A DNA stretch of 64,000 nucleotides from JAFLTL01 sp964389525 (lineage in GTDB: Bacteria > Bacteroidota > Bacteroidia > Bacteroidales > Muribaculaceae). This document shows, in pieces, positions 16,179-25,151 of this stretch. The notes beneath the pieces were generated by a model. It ran no database searches. It worked only from the letters and a program-made list of their open reading frames with translations, and was not told where the DNA came from. The stretch spans positions 16,663-80,662 of the forward strand of contig CAYMEX010000013.1 of assembly GCA_964389525.1 (NCBI GenBank), read 5' to 3'. Every line of letters starts with the position of its first letter. Position 1 is the first letter of the stretch. A program made the translations under genes and the position numbers.

Positions 16179-18146
16179 ATGAAATCAGTCAACAGCATAT
16201 TTCTTGCTTTATGTATTCTGCTTCTGTCGGTCTGCCATGATATGCGGGCCGAGGTCAACGCCAAACCGTTCGTCATACCCGAACTGAAGGAGTGGAAAGG
16301 CGCTGACGGCACATTTGTGCCCGGAGCGCAGACAAGGATAGTATGCCCGTCGGGCGATCAGGAACTTATGCGCATTGCCGGACTCCTTGCCGAAGACTGC
16401 GAGGCGATGTTCTCATATAAGCCCGTAGTGACACAGGGGAAGGCCGCATCGGGCGATATCGTGCTGGAGCTGAAGCCCGACAAGAAGCTCGGAGCCGAAG
16501 GCTACAGCATAAAAGTAGGCGACCGTGTGCAGCTTACAGCTCCTGAGCCCGCCGGCGTCTACTGGGGCACACGCACGCTTCTGCAGATAGCCGAACAGAC
16601 TCCCGACCACAGTCTGCCAAAGGGCGTCATACGCGATTACCCCGACTACGCCATACGTGGCTTTATGATCGACTGCGGACGCAAGTTCATACCTCTGTCG
16701 TTTCTGCAGGACTATGTGAAGATCATGGCATACTACAAGATGAATACGCTGCAGATCCATCTCAACGACAATGGTTTCAAACAGTATTTTCAGAACGACT
16801 GGTCGAAAACATATGCGGCGTTCCGTCTGGAGTCCGACACATATCCCGGTCTGGCGGCCGAAGACGGCCATTATACAAAAGCCGAGTTCATCGACTTGCA
16901 GAAGCTTGCAGAAAACAGGTTTGTCGAAATCATCCCCGAGATCGACGCCCCGGCTCACACACTGGCTTTCACACACTACAAGCCGGAGCTTGGAAGCGCG
17001 GAGTACGGCATGGATCATCTCGACCTGTTCAACCCCGAGACCTACGTCTTCATGGACGCCCTGTTCAAGGAGTATCTTGAAGGGGACGATCCTGTTTTCC
17101 GGGGCAAGAAGGTGCATATCGGCACCGACGAGTATTCCAACAAAAAGAAAGATGTCGTCGAGAAATTCCGCGCTTTCACCGACCACTACATCCGCTATGT
17201 CGAGAGCTTCGGCAAGCAGGCATGTGTGTGGGGAGCGCTGACCCATGCCGACGGCGACACGCCGGTGAAGTCCGACGACGTCATAATGAGCGCATGGTAC
17301 AACGGCTACGCCCAGCCCAGAGAGATGGTGAAGCAGGGCTACAAGCTCATCAGCATCCCCGACGGCATGGTCTACATCGTTCCGGCTGCCGGTTATTACT
17401 ACGATTACCTCGACACCAAGGAGCTGTATGAGGGCTGGACCCCGGCCCATATTGGCGATGAGGTCTTCGAGGAACAGGATCCGTCGGTGCTTGGCGGCAT
17501 GTTTGCCGTGTGGAACGATCATGTCGGCAACGGCATATCCACAAAAGACGTTCATCACCGTGTGTTCCCGGCCCTGCAGACTCTTGCAGTGAAGACATGG
17601 TCGGCTGCCTCGACGTCGTTGCCCTATGAGGAGTTTGACCGCAGGCGTCACGATCTGAGCGAGGCTCCCGGAGTGAATCAGGGCGGCCGCATTCCAGGCG
17701 ATGCAGGTCTGGTCTACGAGCAGGCTGTAGTGACTCCCGGAAGCGAGACGCCGCATCGCGAGATCGGCTACGACTACAAGGTGACATTCGACGTCGACGG
17801 TGCCACTGAGTCAAAAAACACGGTGCTGTTCAGCTCTCCCGACGCGGTGTTCTATCTCGCCGATCCTGTACGCGGTATGCTCGGCTTTGCGCGCGACGGC
17901 TACCTCAACACATTCAGCCGCCGCATTCACGATGGCGAGCGTGTGAATATCGGCATCGAGGGTGACAGCAAGGCCACCCGTCTGCTCATCAACGGCGAAG
18001 TCGTCGAGGAGCTGAATATCGAAAAACGGTATTTCGACAAAGAAGGAAAAGCCGGAATGAACTATGTGCGCACGCTGGTGTTCCCTCTGCAGAAAGCCGG
18101 GCAATTCAACAGCAAGGTTACAAATCTGAAAGTTTACAAGAAATAA
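16179..18146 (+). CDS. Secreted beta-N-acetylhexosaminidase, GH20
   Basis: 655 residues with a signal peptide (cleavage likely near residue 24). Residues about 25-155 are the GH20 N-terminal alpha/beta domain; the TIM barrel follows from YAIRGFMIDCGRKFIPL, with MNTLQIHLNDNGF and EIIPEIDAPAHTLAF. The catalytic pair is in KVHIGTDEY (about 311-318), with Thr where most members have the second Gly. The C-terminal 130 residues look like a LamG/concanavalin-type beta sandwich (DYKVTFDVDGATESKNTVLFSS and following), which may bind glycans. It would remove terminal GlcNAc or GalNAc from host or fungal glycans in the periplasm or at the surface. No susCD pair is nearby. Confidence 0.92.
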   Translation: MKSVNSIFLALCILLLSVCHDMRAEVNAKPFVIPELKEWKGADGTFVPGAQTRIVCPSGDQELMRIAGLLAEDCEAMFSYKPVVTQGKAASGDIVLELKPDKKLGAEGYSIKVGDRVQLTAPEPAGVYWGTRTLLQIAEQTPDHSLPKGVIRDYPDYAIRGFMIDCGRKFIPLSFLQDYVKIMAYYKMNTLQIHLNDNGFKQYFQNDWSKTYAAFRLESDTYPGLAAEDGHYTKAEFIDLQKLAENRFVEIIPEIDAPAHTLAFTHYKPELGSAEYGMDHLDLFNPETYVFMDALFKEYLEGDDPVFRGKKVHIGTDEYSNKKKDVVEKFRAFTDHYIRYVESFGKQACVWGALTHADGDTPVKSDDVIMSAWYNGYAQPREMVKQGYKLISIPDGMVYIVPAAGYYYDYLDTKELYEGWTPAHIGDEVFEEQDPSVLGGMFAVWNDHVGNGISTKDVHHRVFPALQTLAVKTWSAASTSLPYEEFDRRRHDLSEAPGVNQGGRIPGDAGLVYEQAVVTPGSETPHREIGYDYKVTFDVDGATESKNTVLFSSPDAVFYLADPVRGMLGFARDGYLNTFSRRIHDGERVNIGIEGDSKATRLLINGEVVEELNIEKRYFDKEGKAGMNYVRTLVFPLQKAGQFNSKVTNLKVYKK

Positions 18147-18152
18147 TGCAGT

Positions 18153-18238
18153 GAGGCTGTGTCAATCCTACAAACGACCTATTTTAAATGTCGTAGGGGC
18201 GTGCGACAGTACGCCCAAAGCCTGTTTTGACACACCTC
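18153..18238. repeat. Structured intergenic repeat element with terminal inverted repeats
   Basis: The ends GAGGCTGTGTCAA and TTGACACACCTC are inverted repeats (one extra base in the left arm). Inside are two more stems: ACGAC...GTCGT and GGGCGT...ACGCCC. The whole 86 bases can fold into a cloverleaf-like form. It separates the GH20 gene from the phosphatase gene and shows no coding frame of its own. Confidence 0.6.
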
Positions 18239-18261
18239 ATGGCTGTTTAAATGGCTTCCAT

Positions 18262-18780
18262 ATGGTAAACCACAATCTCGGAGAGTTGGTCTTGTCCTTA
18301 AAAGAAAAAGACAAGAAGCGCGTGCTTTTTGTGTGTCTCGGTAACATATGCCGGTCGCCGGCGGCCGAAGGCATCATGCGCGCGATCGTCGTGAGTGAGG
18401 GTGAGGCCGGCCGATGGATCATCGATTCCGCCGGTATCGGCGGATGGCATGTGGGGCAGCAGCCCGACCGGCGCATGTGCGTGCATGCCCGTCGGCGCGG
18501 TTTCGACCTGACAGACCAGCGCTGCCGCCAGGTTCGGCCGTCAGACTTCGACGATTTTGACATGATTGTCGGCATGGATGCCTCCAATCTCAGCGATCTC
18601 CATGAGTTGGCCCCGACTGTCGAGGCTGAGCGTAAGATCGTGGGAATGGCCGAGTTTGTGACTATGGCTACGCGCTACGACCATATCCCCGATCCCTACT
18701 ACGAAGGAGCCGAGGGGTTTGAGCTGGTGCTCGACCTGCTTGAAGACGCATGCCGCAATTTGTTTGACCGATGCCGATGA
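18262..18780 (+). CDS. Low-molecular-weight protein-tyrosine phosphatase
   Basis: About 172 residues from ATG 18262; further upstream frame passes through a repeat element and is not believed. The phosphate loop VCLGNICRSPAAEG (C-x5-R-S) lies near residue 21-34, and the general acid Asp is in IPDPYYEG near 141-148, the standard LMW-PTP arrangement. It hydrolyses phosphotyrosine in the cytoplasm and in many bacteria acts on capsule or exopolysaccharide kinases; no such cluster is visible here. The stop overlaps the next gene's ATG (ATGA), so the DUF5715 gene is translationally coupled. Confidence 0.9.
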   Translation: MVNHNLGELVLSLKEKDKKRVLFVCLGNICRSPAAEGIMRAIVVSEGEAGRWIIDSAGIGGWHVGQQPDRRMCVHARRRGFDLTDQRCRQVRPSDFDDFDMIVGMDASNLSDLHELAPTVEAERKIVGMAEFVTMATRYDHIPDPYYEGAEGFELVLDLLEDACRNLFDRCR

Positions 18781-19514
18781 GAACTATTATCGCCACAATA
18801 GCCGCCGCAGGCATAATCGCGGTTGCGGGATGCGGCGACGCCGACAACGCCGGGCGCGACGCCCACGCGGAGATCGACATGATGCTTGCCGGCGAGACGC
18901 CGGCCAACCCGTTTACCGCACACTACGACTCGATGCCGCCCGGAGGCGTGAAGATGAAGATAAACTCTGTCGGCGGCAATCTCGGCCGCGTCTTCAACGA
19001 CAGCAACTACCGTCATCTCGAAGCCGCCGGAGCGATAGGCGTCAGCCCCATCGGTTCGCTTGAGAGCGCGTGGCATGCCGGGCGTCCGCTTGTGAGGCTG
19101 CAGACCTGCCGTGAGTACTTTCTCGACAACCTCACTCACTCGCTGCCCTACCTTGTGCCAGAGGCCGAGACACTCCTGCGCGACATCGGCGCCGCATTCA
19201 TCGACTCGCTCAACGCCCGTGGAGGCGGGAGCTACCGAGTGAAAGTCACCTCGGTGCTGCGCACAGAGGAGAGCGTCTCGCGTCTGCGGCGTGTCAACCG
19301 CAATGCCACAACTACATCGGCCCACATATTCGGCACGACATTCGACATCAGTTATTCAAAGTTTATCTGCGACTCGGTGACCGTGCCGCGCACGCAGGAA
19401 GACATGAAGAATCTGCTTGGCGAAGTGATGAAAGACATGCGCGACCGTGGGCGCTGCTTTGTGAAATATGAGCGCAAGCAGGGCTGTTTCCATGTGACGG
19501 CCACCGGCTTGTAG
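18777..19514 (+). CDS. DUF5715-family lipoprotein (VanY/M15-like fold suspected)
   Basis: 245 residues starting at the ATG that overlaps the preceding stop. The hydrophobic start MRTIIATIAAAGIIAVAGC is a lipoprotein signal. The C-terminal half has VTSVLRTEESVSRLRRVNRNATTTSAHIFGTTFDISYSKF, then MRDRGRCFVKYERKQGCFHVT: an S-x-H...D pattern and a terminal H as in M15 D-Ala-D-Ala carboxypeptidase-like folds. DUF5715 is the likely family name, and a cell-wall peptidase role is inference. Expressed together with the LMW phosphatase. Confidence 0.7.
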   Translation: MRTIIATIAAAGIIAVAGCGDADNAGRDAHAEIDMMLAGETPANPFTAHYDSMPPGGVKMKINSVGGNLGRVFNDSNYRHLEAAGAIGVSPIGSLESAWHAGRPLVRLQTCREYFLDNLTHSLPYLVPEAETLLRDIGAAFIDSLNARGGGSYRVKVTSVLRTEESVSRLRRVNRNATTTSAHIFGTTFDISYSKFICDSVTVPRTQEDMKNLLGEVMKDMRDRGRCFVKYERKQGCFHVTATGL

Positions 19515-19538
19515 AAGACCGTAAAAAAAATTCAGGTT

Positions 19539-22500
19539 ATGGAAAGGGAAAACGACAACATACAGAGAGATACACAGAAACGCGGTTGGCTGAGAAAGAC
19601 CGCAAGGATTGCAGCTGTGACAGTCGCTGCGGTCGTCCTTGTCGTCGTCGGACTGCTGACGGCCATCGTTGTCGTGCTCTCGCCTGAACGCCTTACACCG
19701 CTCGTGTCAAAGTACTCGTCGGAGTATATCGACGGTGCGGTGACTGCACGGCGCATCGAACTGACCTTCTGGAGCACATTCCCGCGACTGAGCGTCGACA
19801 TCGACTCCCTCACTCTTGTGTCGGGAGCCCTTGACCGTCTCGACCCGGAAGTGCGACGTCGGCTCCCGGCCGATGCCGACACGCTTATGACCCTGCGCAG
19901 CCTGCACGGAGGACTCAATCTCGCCGCGCTGCTCGCAGGCCGATACGAGCTGTACGATGTGGCCGTGTCGCAGCCGGCCATCAACATTGTAGTAGCCGAC
20001 GACTCCACCGCCAACTACAATATAGTGCCCGCATCCGACAATGACACCGACACCGGCGACAAGATACCCGAGTTGAGCATTAACCGCTTTCTTCTGCTCA
20101 ATTCCGGCCCGTTGCGCTACTTCTCGCTGCCCGACTCAACCGAGTTCACACTGCGTTTCAGCGCCATAGATGCAAACGGAGCCGACTCGCCACGCTACAG
20201 CCTCTCGACCGAAGGCAATGTGAGCATCGCAGGGCTTCCGCTCGACACCGACGCGCCACTGCTGTTCACGGCCGACGGCAATGTGCGCTGGGATCCGTCA
20301 ACGCCCGACGAGCTGGATCTCGAGTCATTCACTGTATCTATCGACGGTACACCGGCGCGGTTTGACACACACATCCGTTTTGCCGATCAGCTCACGATAC
20401 AGCGTCTCGACATTGAGCTTCCGTCGGTCGACGTGACGCGCGTGGCAGGCTATATTCCCGACGGCATGATACCGGGACTCGACGGAGTCGAGACCAACAT
20501 GAACGCTGCGATGTCGCTCACACTCACGCGTCCATACACAATGAAGCCCGATACGGTCACACTCCCCTCCGGCCAGCTTACACTCAAGATCAACCCATGC
20601 CGCCTGTCAGTGAAAGACACCGGCATATCGGTCGACCGCCTCAGCCTTTCGGCGCGTCTTGCCATAGACGGCGACTCCCTCGATCTTTCAGAAGCCGAGA
20701 TTGAAGAGTTTACACTGAAGTCGCGCATGATCGATATCGATTTCAATGGCAACGTGCGATATCTGTTCAGCGATCCGCTATTCAGAGGACGGCTTCGCGG
20801 ACGTGCTTTCACCGGATACCTGCCTGCGGTCGTAAAGAGTGCCATACCCGGAGACATGAAAGGTACCGTCGGGGCAGATCTGTCGGTAAGACTGCGTCGA
20901 AGCTACCTCTCGTCGGAGCGCTTCCACAAGATATTTGCGAGGGGCACCGTCTCGCTCCGTCATTTCGACATGGCAATGCCCGTCATGCCCGACTCCGGCG
21001 ACACAGCCTCCGGCACCGACACGATAAGATTTTACACCCCCGCCGCATTCCTGAAATTTGACAGCGACCGGCGCATAGAAGTAAACGGAGTGCAGACCGA
21101 CTCGCTGCTGACCGTCACCGTCAAGGCCGACACTATCGGCTACAGCGGAGCCGGAGTCGCACTGCTTGCACGCGACCTGAATGTCGGTCTCGGCTCACGC
21201 AACGTCCATTCGTCGGCCGACACGACACGCATAAATCCATTCGGAGGAGCCATAAAAGCATCGGCGCTCAGGCTCACATCTCTCCCCGATTCACTCAGGA
21301 TAGCGGTGAGAAATCTCGACTGCAATGCGTCATTGCGTCGTTTTGAAGACCGCGACAGCGTGCCGTTGCTGTTTCTGTCGGTTGCCGCCGACGGTGTGGG
21401 TGTGGGAGACGCCGGTTTCAGAGCTGCGGTGAAAGCTCCATTTGCCGAAATGACCGCACACCTGAACCCCCGCAAGCCGAAGTCGGAGCGCATAGCACGC
21501 CGCGAGAACAGGCAGACGCCGACCGAACGCGAAGACAGCACAGCCGGTGCCGGGCTGAAAGAACTGATCAGGCGGTGGAAAATCACAGGCAGCCTGTCGG
21601 CAACAGGCGGACAGCTGCTTTCACGCTCCTTCCCCCTCGCCACGCGCATCAGCGATGTCGACCTCGTCTTTTCAAGCGACAGCATAGATCTTCACTCGCT
21701 CTCGTTGCAGGTAGGGCATACCGATCTGAGCGTGCGCGGCGACATAACCAATCTTGAGCGATGGGCGGCCGGACGCAGAGCAAGCGCGCGTCGGCCTATA
21801 AGGATGGGCGTCACGATCGACTCCGACACGGTCGACATTGACCAGCTCACGGCCGCATTCCTCTCGGGCGAGGCCGATGATGCTGCTCCCGGCGGCATGG
21901 CTGATCTCGACGAATATGCCGCTGACGTTGCTGTGGCTGATACTACGTTTGAGTCTGACTCGCTTGGCGGACCGTTCATAGTGCCCGTAAACATCGAGGC
22001 GACTGTCGACGTCAGGGCAAGCCATGTCATCTACTCAGGCATGCTGCTGCACGACTTCAAAGGCACCTTGCAGACGCGCGGCGGCATCATGCGTCTCCGC
22101 GACCTCACTGCAAGCGGCGACGTAGGCACTATCGACGTGTCGGCATTGTATTCATCGCTCGACCCCGATAGCCTCGAGTTCGGCATGGGCATGAAACTGA
22201 GCGACTTCTATCTCGAACGTTTCCTGCAGATGATGCCGTCGATCGACTCTCTGCTTCCGGCCATGCGCGACCTAAGCGGCATAGTGAACGCCGATATAGC
22301 TGCTACGACACGTCTCGACCGCGAGATGAACTTTGTGATACCATCGCTCAAAGCCGTCATCGACATCGACGGCGACAGCCTTGTGCTGCTCGACGCCGAC
22401 ACATTCAAGTCAATGTCGAAATGGCTCGTGTTCAAGAACAAGAAGCGCAACCTCATCGACCGCATGAGCGTGAAGATTGCTGTCGACAGTTCGATGATGA

Positions 22501-22910
22501 GCATATACCCGTTTGTATTCGACATCGACCGTTACCGACTCGGAGTCATGGGAAGCAACGACCTCGAAATGAACCTCAACTACCACGTCTCGGTGCTGAA
22601 GTCGCCTCTGCCATGGAAGTTCGGCATCAACATATCGGGTACTCCCGACAACATGAAGATAAGGCTCGGAGGCGCCAAAGTCAAAGAGAACGGCGAGGGA
22701 GCCATAGAGCAGATGGCGATAGCCGAAACGACACGCATCAACCTCATAGGGCAGCTTGAGTCACTTTTCAATCGTGGCGTCGGAGCATCGCGCAGTTCGT
22801 TCATGCGCAGCCGTGGCACCTTGCCGCCGATGCAGCTCGACAGCGTCTACAGCGAGCTCCCCGACAGCGTCATTGTCACACTCACCGACTCCATCCTTCC
22901 CGTGCAGTGA
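19539..22910 (+). CDS. AsmA family protein
   Basis: 1,123 residues. One membrane helix at about 22-48 anchors the protein in the inner membrane; the first residues are charged and cytoplasmic. The rest is periplasmic and built of long runs of alternating beta strands, with an AsmA N-terminal part (SSEYIDGAVTARRIELTFWSTFPRLSVDIDSL) and an AsmA_2-like C-terminal part (about 880-1070: GTLQTRGGIMRLRDLTASGDVGTIDVSA, PLPWKFGINISGTPDNMKIRLGGAK). Relatives such as TamB and AsmA form grooves that carry phospholipid between membranes. A low-complexity charged patch lies near 630-665 (ERIARRENRQTPTERED). It follows the DUF5715 gene by 24 bases. Confidence 0.85.
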   Translation: MERENDNIQRDTQKRGWLRKTARIAAVTVAAVVLVVVGLLTAIVVVLSPERLTPLVSKYSSEYIDGAVTARRIELTFWSTFPRLSVDIDSLTLVSGALDRLDPEVRRRLPADADTLMTLRSLHGGLNLAALLAGRYELYDVAVSQPAINIVVADDSTANYNIVPASDNDTDTGDKIPELSINRFLLLNSGPLRYFSLPDSTEFTLRFSAIDANGADSPRYSLSTEGNVSIAGLPLDTDAPLLFTADGNVRWDPSTPDELDLESFTVSIDGTPARFDTHIRFADQLTIQRLDIELPSVDVTRVAGYIPDGMIPGLDGVETNMNAAMSLTLTRPYTMKPDTVTLPSGQLTLKINPCRLSVKDTGISVDRLSLSARLAIDGDSLDLSEAEIEEFTLKSRMIDIDFNGNVRYLFSDPLFRGRLRGRAFTGYLPAVVKSAIPGDMKGTVGADLSVRLRRSYLSSERFHKIFARGTVSLRHFDMAMPVMPDSGDTASGTDTIRFYTPAAFLKFDSDRRIEVNGVQTDSLLTVTVKADTIGYSGAGVALLARDLNVGLGSRNVHSSADTTRINPFGGAIKASALRLTSLPDSLRIAVRNLDCNASLRRFEDRDSVPLLFLSVAADGVGVGDAGFRAAVKAPFAEMTAHLNPRKPKSERIARRENRQTPTEREDSTAGAGLKELIRRWKITGSLSATGGQLLSRSFPLATRISDVDLVFSSDSIDLHSLSLQVGHTDLSVRGDITNLERWAAGRRASARRPIRMGVTIDSDTVDIDQLTAAFLSGEADDAAPGGMADLDEYAADVAVADTTFESDSLGGPFIVPVNIEATVDVRASHVIYSGMLLHDFKGTLQTRGGIMRLRDLTASGDVGTIDVSALYSSLDPDSLEFGMGMKLSDFYLERFLQMMPSIDSLLPAMRDLSGIVNADIAATTRLDREMNFVIPSLKAVIDIDGDSLVLLDADTFKSMSKWLVFKNKKRNLIDRMSVKIAVDSSMMSIYPFVFDIDRYRLGVMGSNDLEMNLNYHVSVLKSPLPWKFGINISGTPDNMKIRLGGAKVKENGEGAIEQMAIAETTRINLIGQLESLFNRGVGASRSSFMRSRGTLPPMQLDSVYSELPDSVIVTLTDSILPVQ

Positions 22911-22970
22911 TGCCGGGATATGCAGTTGCGCGCGGTGCCATTGCACCGCACAGTTTGCAATTCCCGCTTG

Positions 22971-23408
22971 TCAGCGCAAGAACTGGCTCGTGTAGTTGCT
23001 CCATATGTCGGCTACTGCCGAGTTAAACAGAGCCAGAACAACATATGCGAGTATAAATGAATATGGACGCTTATCTTTCTGGCATATTACCGCCAATAAA
23101 ATCGCGATAATACACGAAACGACGATCATCAGCGAGCCAACGGTGCCGGGGAAATCAATGATGCGCATGGGTATCTGTATGACGAGCTGTCCGATCATGG
23201 CCGCAAGTCCGATCATCCACGGGTTGAGATCTGCAACCTTCTTGGTGAATCCGTCGATGCACAGATAGGTCAGGATAAAATAACCGATGCTTTCGATCCA
23301 GTAAGGGGTTGTGTCCCGAAATGCCGCCGACCAGCATGTGGCCGTAAACAGGAGCAGCGACAGCAGACATGTCGCCCAAAACGCTTTCGCCTTTGTCAGA
23401 GTTTTCAT
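22971..23408 (-). CDS. Small four-helix membrane protein
   Basis: 145 residues from ATG 23408. Four hydrophobic segments are visible at about 9-27, 35-53, 65-85 and 88-108, with a possible fifth near 118-138. Charged loops are short (DGFTKKVADLN, CQKDKRPYS). I do not recognise the family; the size and pattern are like uncharacterised inner-membrane proteins of Bacteroidota. The gene converges on the AsmA gene, with a small GC-rich hairpin (GCGGTGC/GCACCGC, 22933-22951 region) in between, and it borders the hairpin-rich non-coding region. Confidence 0.6.
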   Translation of the reverse strand: MKTLTKAKAFWATCLLSLLLFTATCWSAAFRDTTPYWIESIGYFILTYLCIDGFTKKVADLNPWMIGLAAMIGQLVIQIPMRIIDFPGTVGSLMIVVSCIIAILLAVICQKDKRPYSFILAYVVLALFNSAVADIWSNYTSQFLR

Positions 23409-23559
23409 GGTAGTTTGTAAATTTAAAGATGTTACACTATATAAAGAAACGTGATTCACAAATATAGTTTTTTTTTAGAAGAGATGTTTGATATGTTGTC
23501 ACTTGATACCTATTTAATAAAAATTAACAACGCAAATTGAATTTCCGAAGTTTTAGCCT

Positions 23560-25080
23560 CGCCATCCCCCACCACATCCTGCATCGCAGATGCCCCGGTT
23601 CTACTCGTGTTGCACCGCGCTGCGGCTCAGCCGCCACCACGCCCTTGCTCCGTCGAAGACGGATGATAATGCAAAGCCCCACATCGAGCGCGGAGCGCGA
23701 AGGTGTGGGGTAATGTCGTTTTGCAAAAACATGGCCTCGAAGAGGTCATTTATCCGACAGCTCCGACCCCGCGTCTTCCTGTCAAGGCATCGCAGATGCC
23801 GCAACCCGGCGAAGCCGGAGCTTAACCCCATCCTGTGAGCGAAGCAAACAGGATGGGGACTGCATCCATCGTCGCAAGCAGTCTCGCAGAGACTGAACCG
23901 CCCCCCCCTCCTCATATCTCATACCTAAGGTATAGCTTTTTGTTACCCGGCTTCGCTCGCGAGCAGGACTTCACCTCCCACACACGCCGATCCGTCGGAG
24001 ATAGATAATAAATGCCTGAAAGGCATTTTAAAACATTAGCCGGGTACACCGTCAGGTGTGCCCGGTAAAAAACGCCTCTAAAGCGTGTCTGAAAGACACC
24101 TTGTTACACATACCACACGAGCACGCGGGTGAGTCGCAGCTCTGCAGCTCTGTGATTCTCGTCGCATACACCGCGCTCACTTCGTTCGCACGGTGCTCAC
24201 GCGTGTGACGCCCGTTACACGGGCTGTGATTTGGGCATCGTGCCGTATGGTGCTGTCGTAGACAGCATTTGTGGTAAACACCACGGTCGCGGCGTAGCCG
24301 CAGCGTGGTGATGCGCGTCCGTATAAAACGATGTGACCTCGTAAGAGGTCATCCCTCGCAAAAACACCCACCGCCTTCGATGGATGTGGGCGTTATCTGG
24401 CATGTTGTGTTTTGTGTGTACTTTCGACGCCCTTACTCCGTCGAAGACGGATGATAATGCAAAGCCCCACATCGAGCGCGGAGCGCGACGGTGTGGGGTA
24501 ATATCGTTGTGCCAAAACATGGCCTCGAAGAGGTCATTTATCCGACGTCCACGATGCAGAACATTTTTCATCACAATGGAGCCGCAGTAGCGGCGTCACA
24601 TATGTAGCACCGGGTGACCGCAGGGAACCCGGTGTACGACGCACACCACCACAGAGCTGCAGCGCAGCGACACATATGCGCACTTTATGTTTAGCAGCTC
24701 CGCAGCTCTTATTACTACACGCATCCACACCGCGCTCACTTCGTTCGCACGGTGCTACTCATGTCACGCCGCGCTGCGCTACACATCACCACGCCCTCGC
24801 CTTCGTCGAAGACGATGGGATGCAAAAATGCCTGAAAGGCATTTTAAAAATAATAGCCGGGTACACCGCAAGGTGTGCCCGGTAAAAAACGCCCATAAAG
24901 CGTGTCTGAAAGACACCTTGGTACGCACACTGCCCGAGCCCACCACATTAGGCATCGCAGATGCCGCAACCCGGCGTAGCCGGAGCTTAACCCCATCCTG
25001 TGAGCGAAGCGAACAGGGTGGGGACTAAGCGACCCCTACAACCAGTCTCGCAGAGACTGAACCGTCCCCCCCCCAGCCGG
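23560..25080. repeat. Non-coding mosaic of short hairpin modules
   Basis: About 1.5 kb without a believable gene. It is a chain of small palindromes, most with 3-5 base loops such as GAA, GCA, GTA or GTAA. Two-copy blocks are: a 109-base block (23650-23758 and 24438-24546, 4 differences) containing CCCCACATCGAGCGCG/TGTGGGG and GACCTCGAAGAGGTC-like stems; a block beginning ATGCCTGAAAGGCAT (24012-24102 and 24828-24919); CCGCGCTCACTTCGTTCG (24171-24197 and 24730-24756); and GGCATCGCAGATGCC followed by CCCATCCTG...CAGGATGGG (23786-23860 and 24951-25025), then CAGTCTCGCAGAGACTG and a run of C. Open frames here are by-products of the repeats. Confidence 0.8.
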
Positions 25081-25151
25081 CGGCAATAGCTTGGAATAAT
25101 CTTAAACTTTGCCACTCCACAGGGTGTTATATCTCAAAGGGATGTACGAAT

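Noticed and set aside
16413..17756. 447-codon antisense frame over GH20
   Set aside because: Shadow of a firmly identified enzyme.
24012..24919. CRISPR array in the repeat region
   Set aside because: Blocks occur twice, are palindromic, with irregular spacing and no uniform repeat-spacer unit; no cas genes.
23590..25028. Open frames in the hairpin mosaic with similar translated pieces
   Set aside because: Similarity comes from DNA repeats and appears in several frames and both strands; stems, not codons, are conserved.
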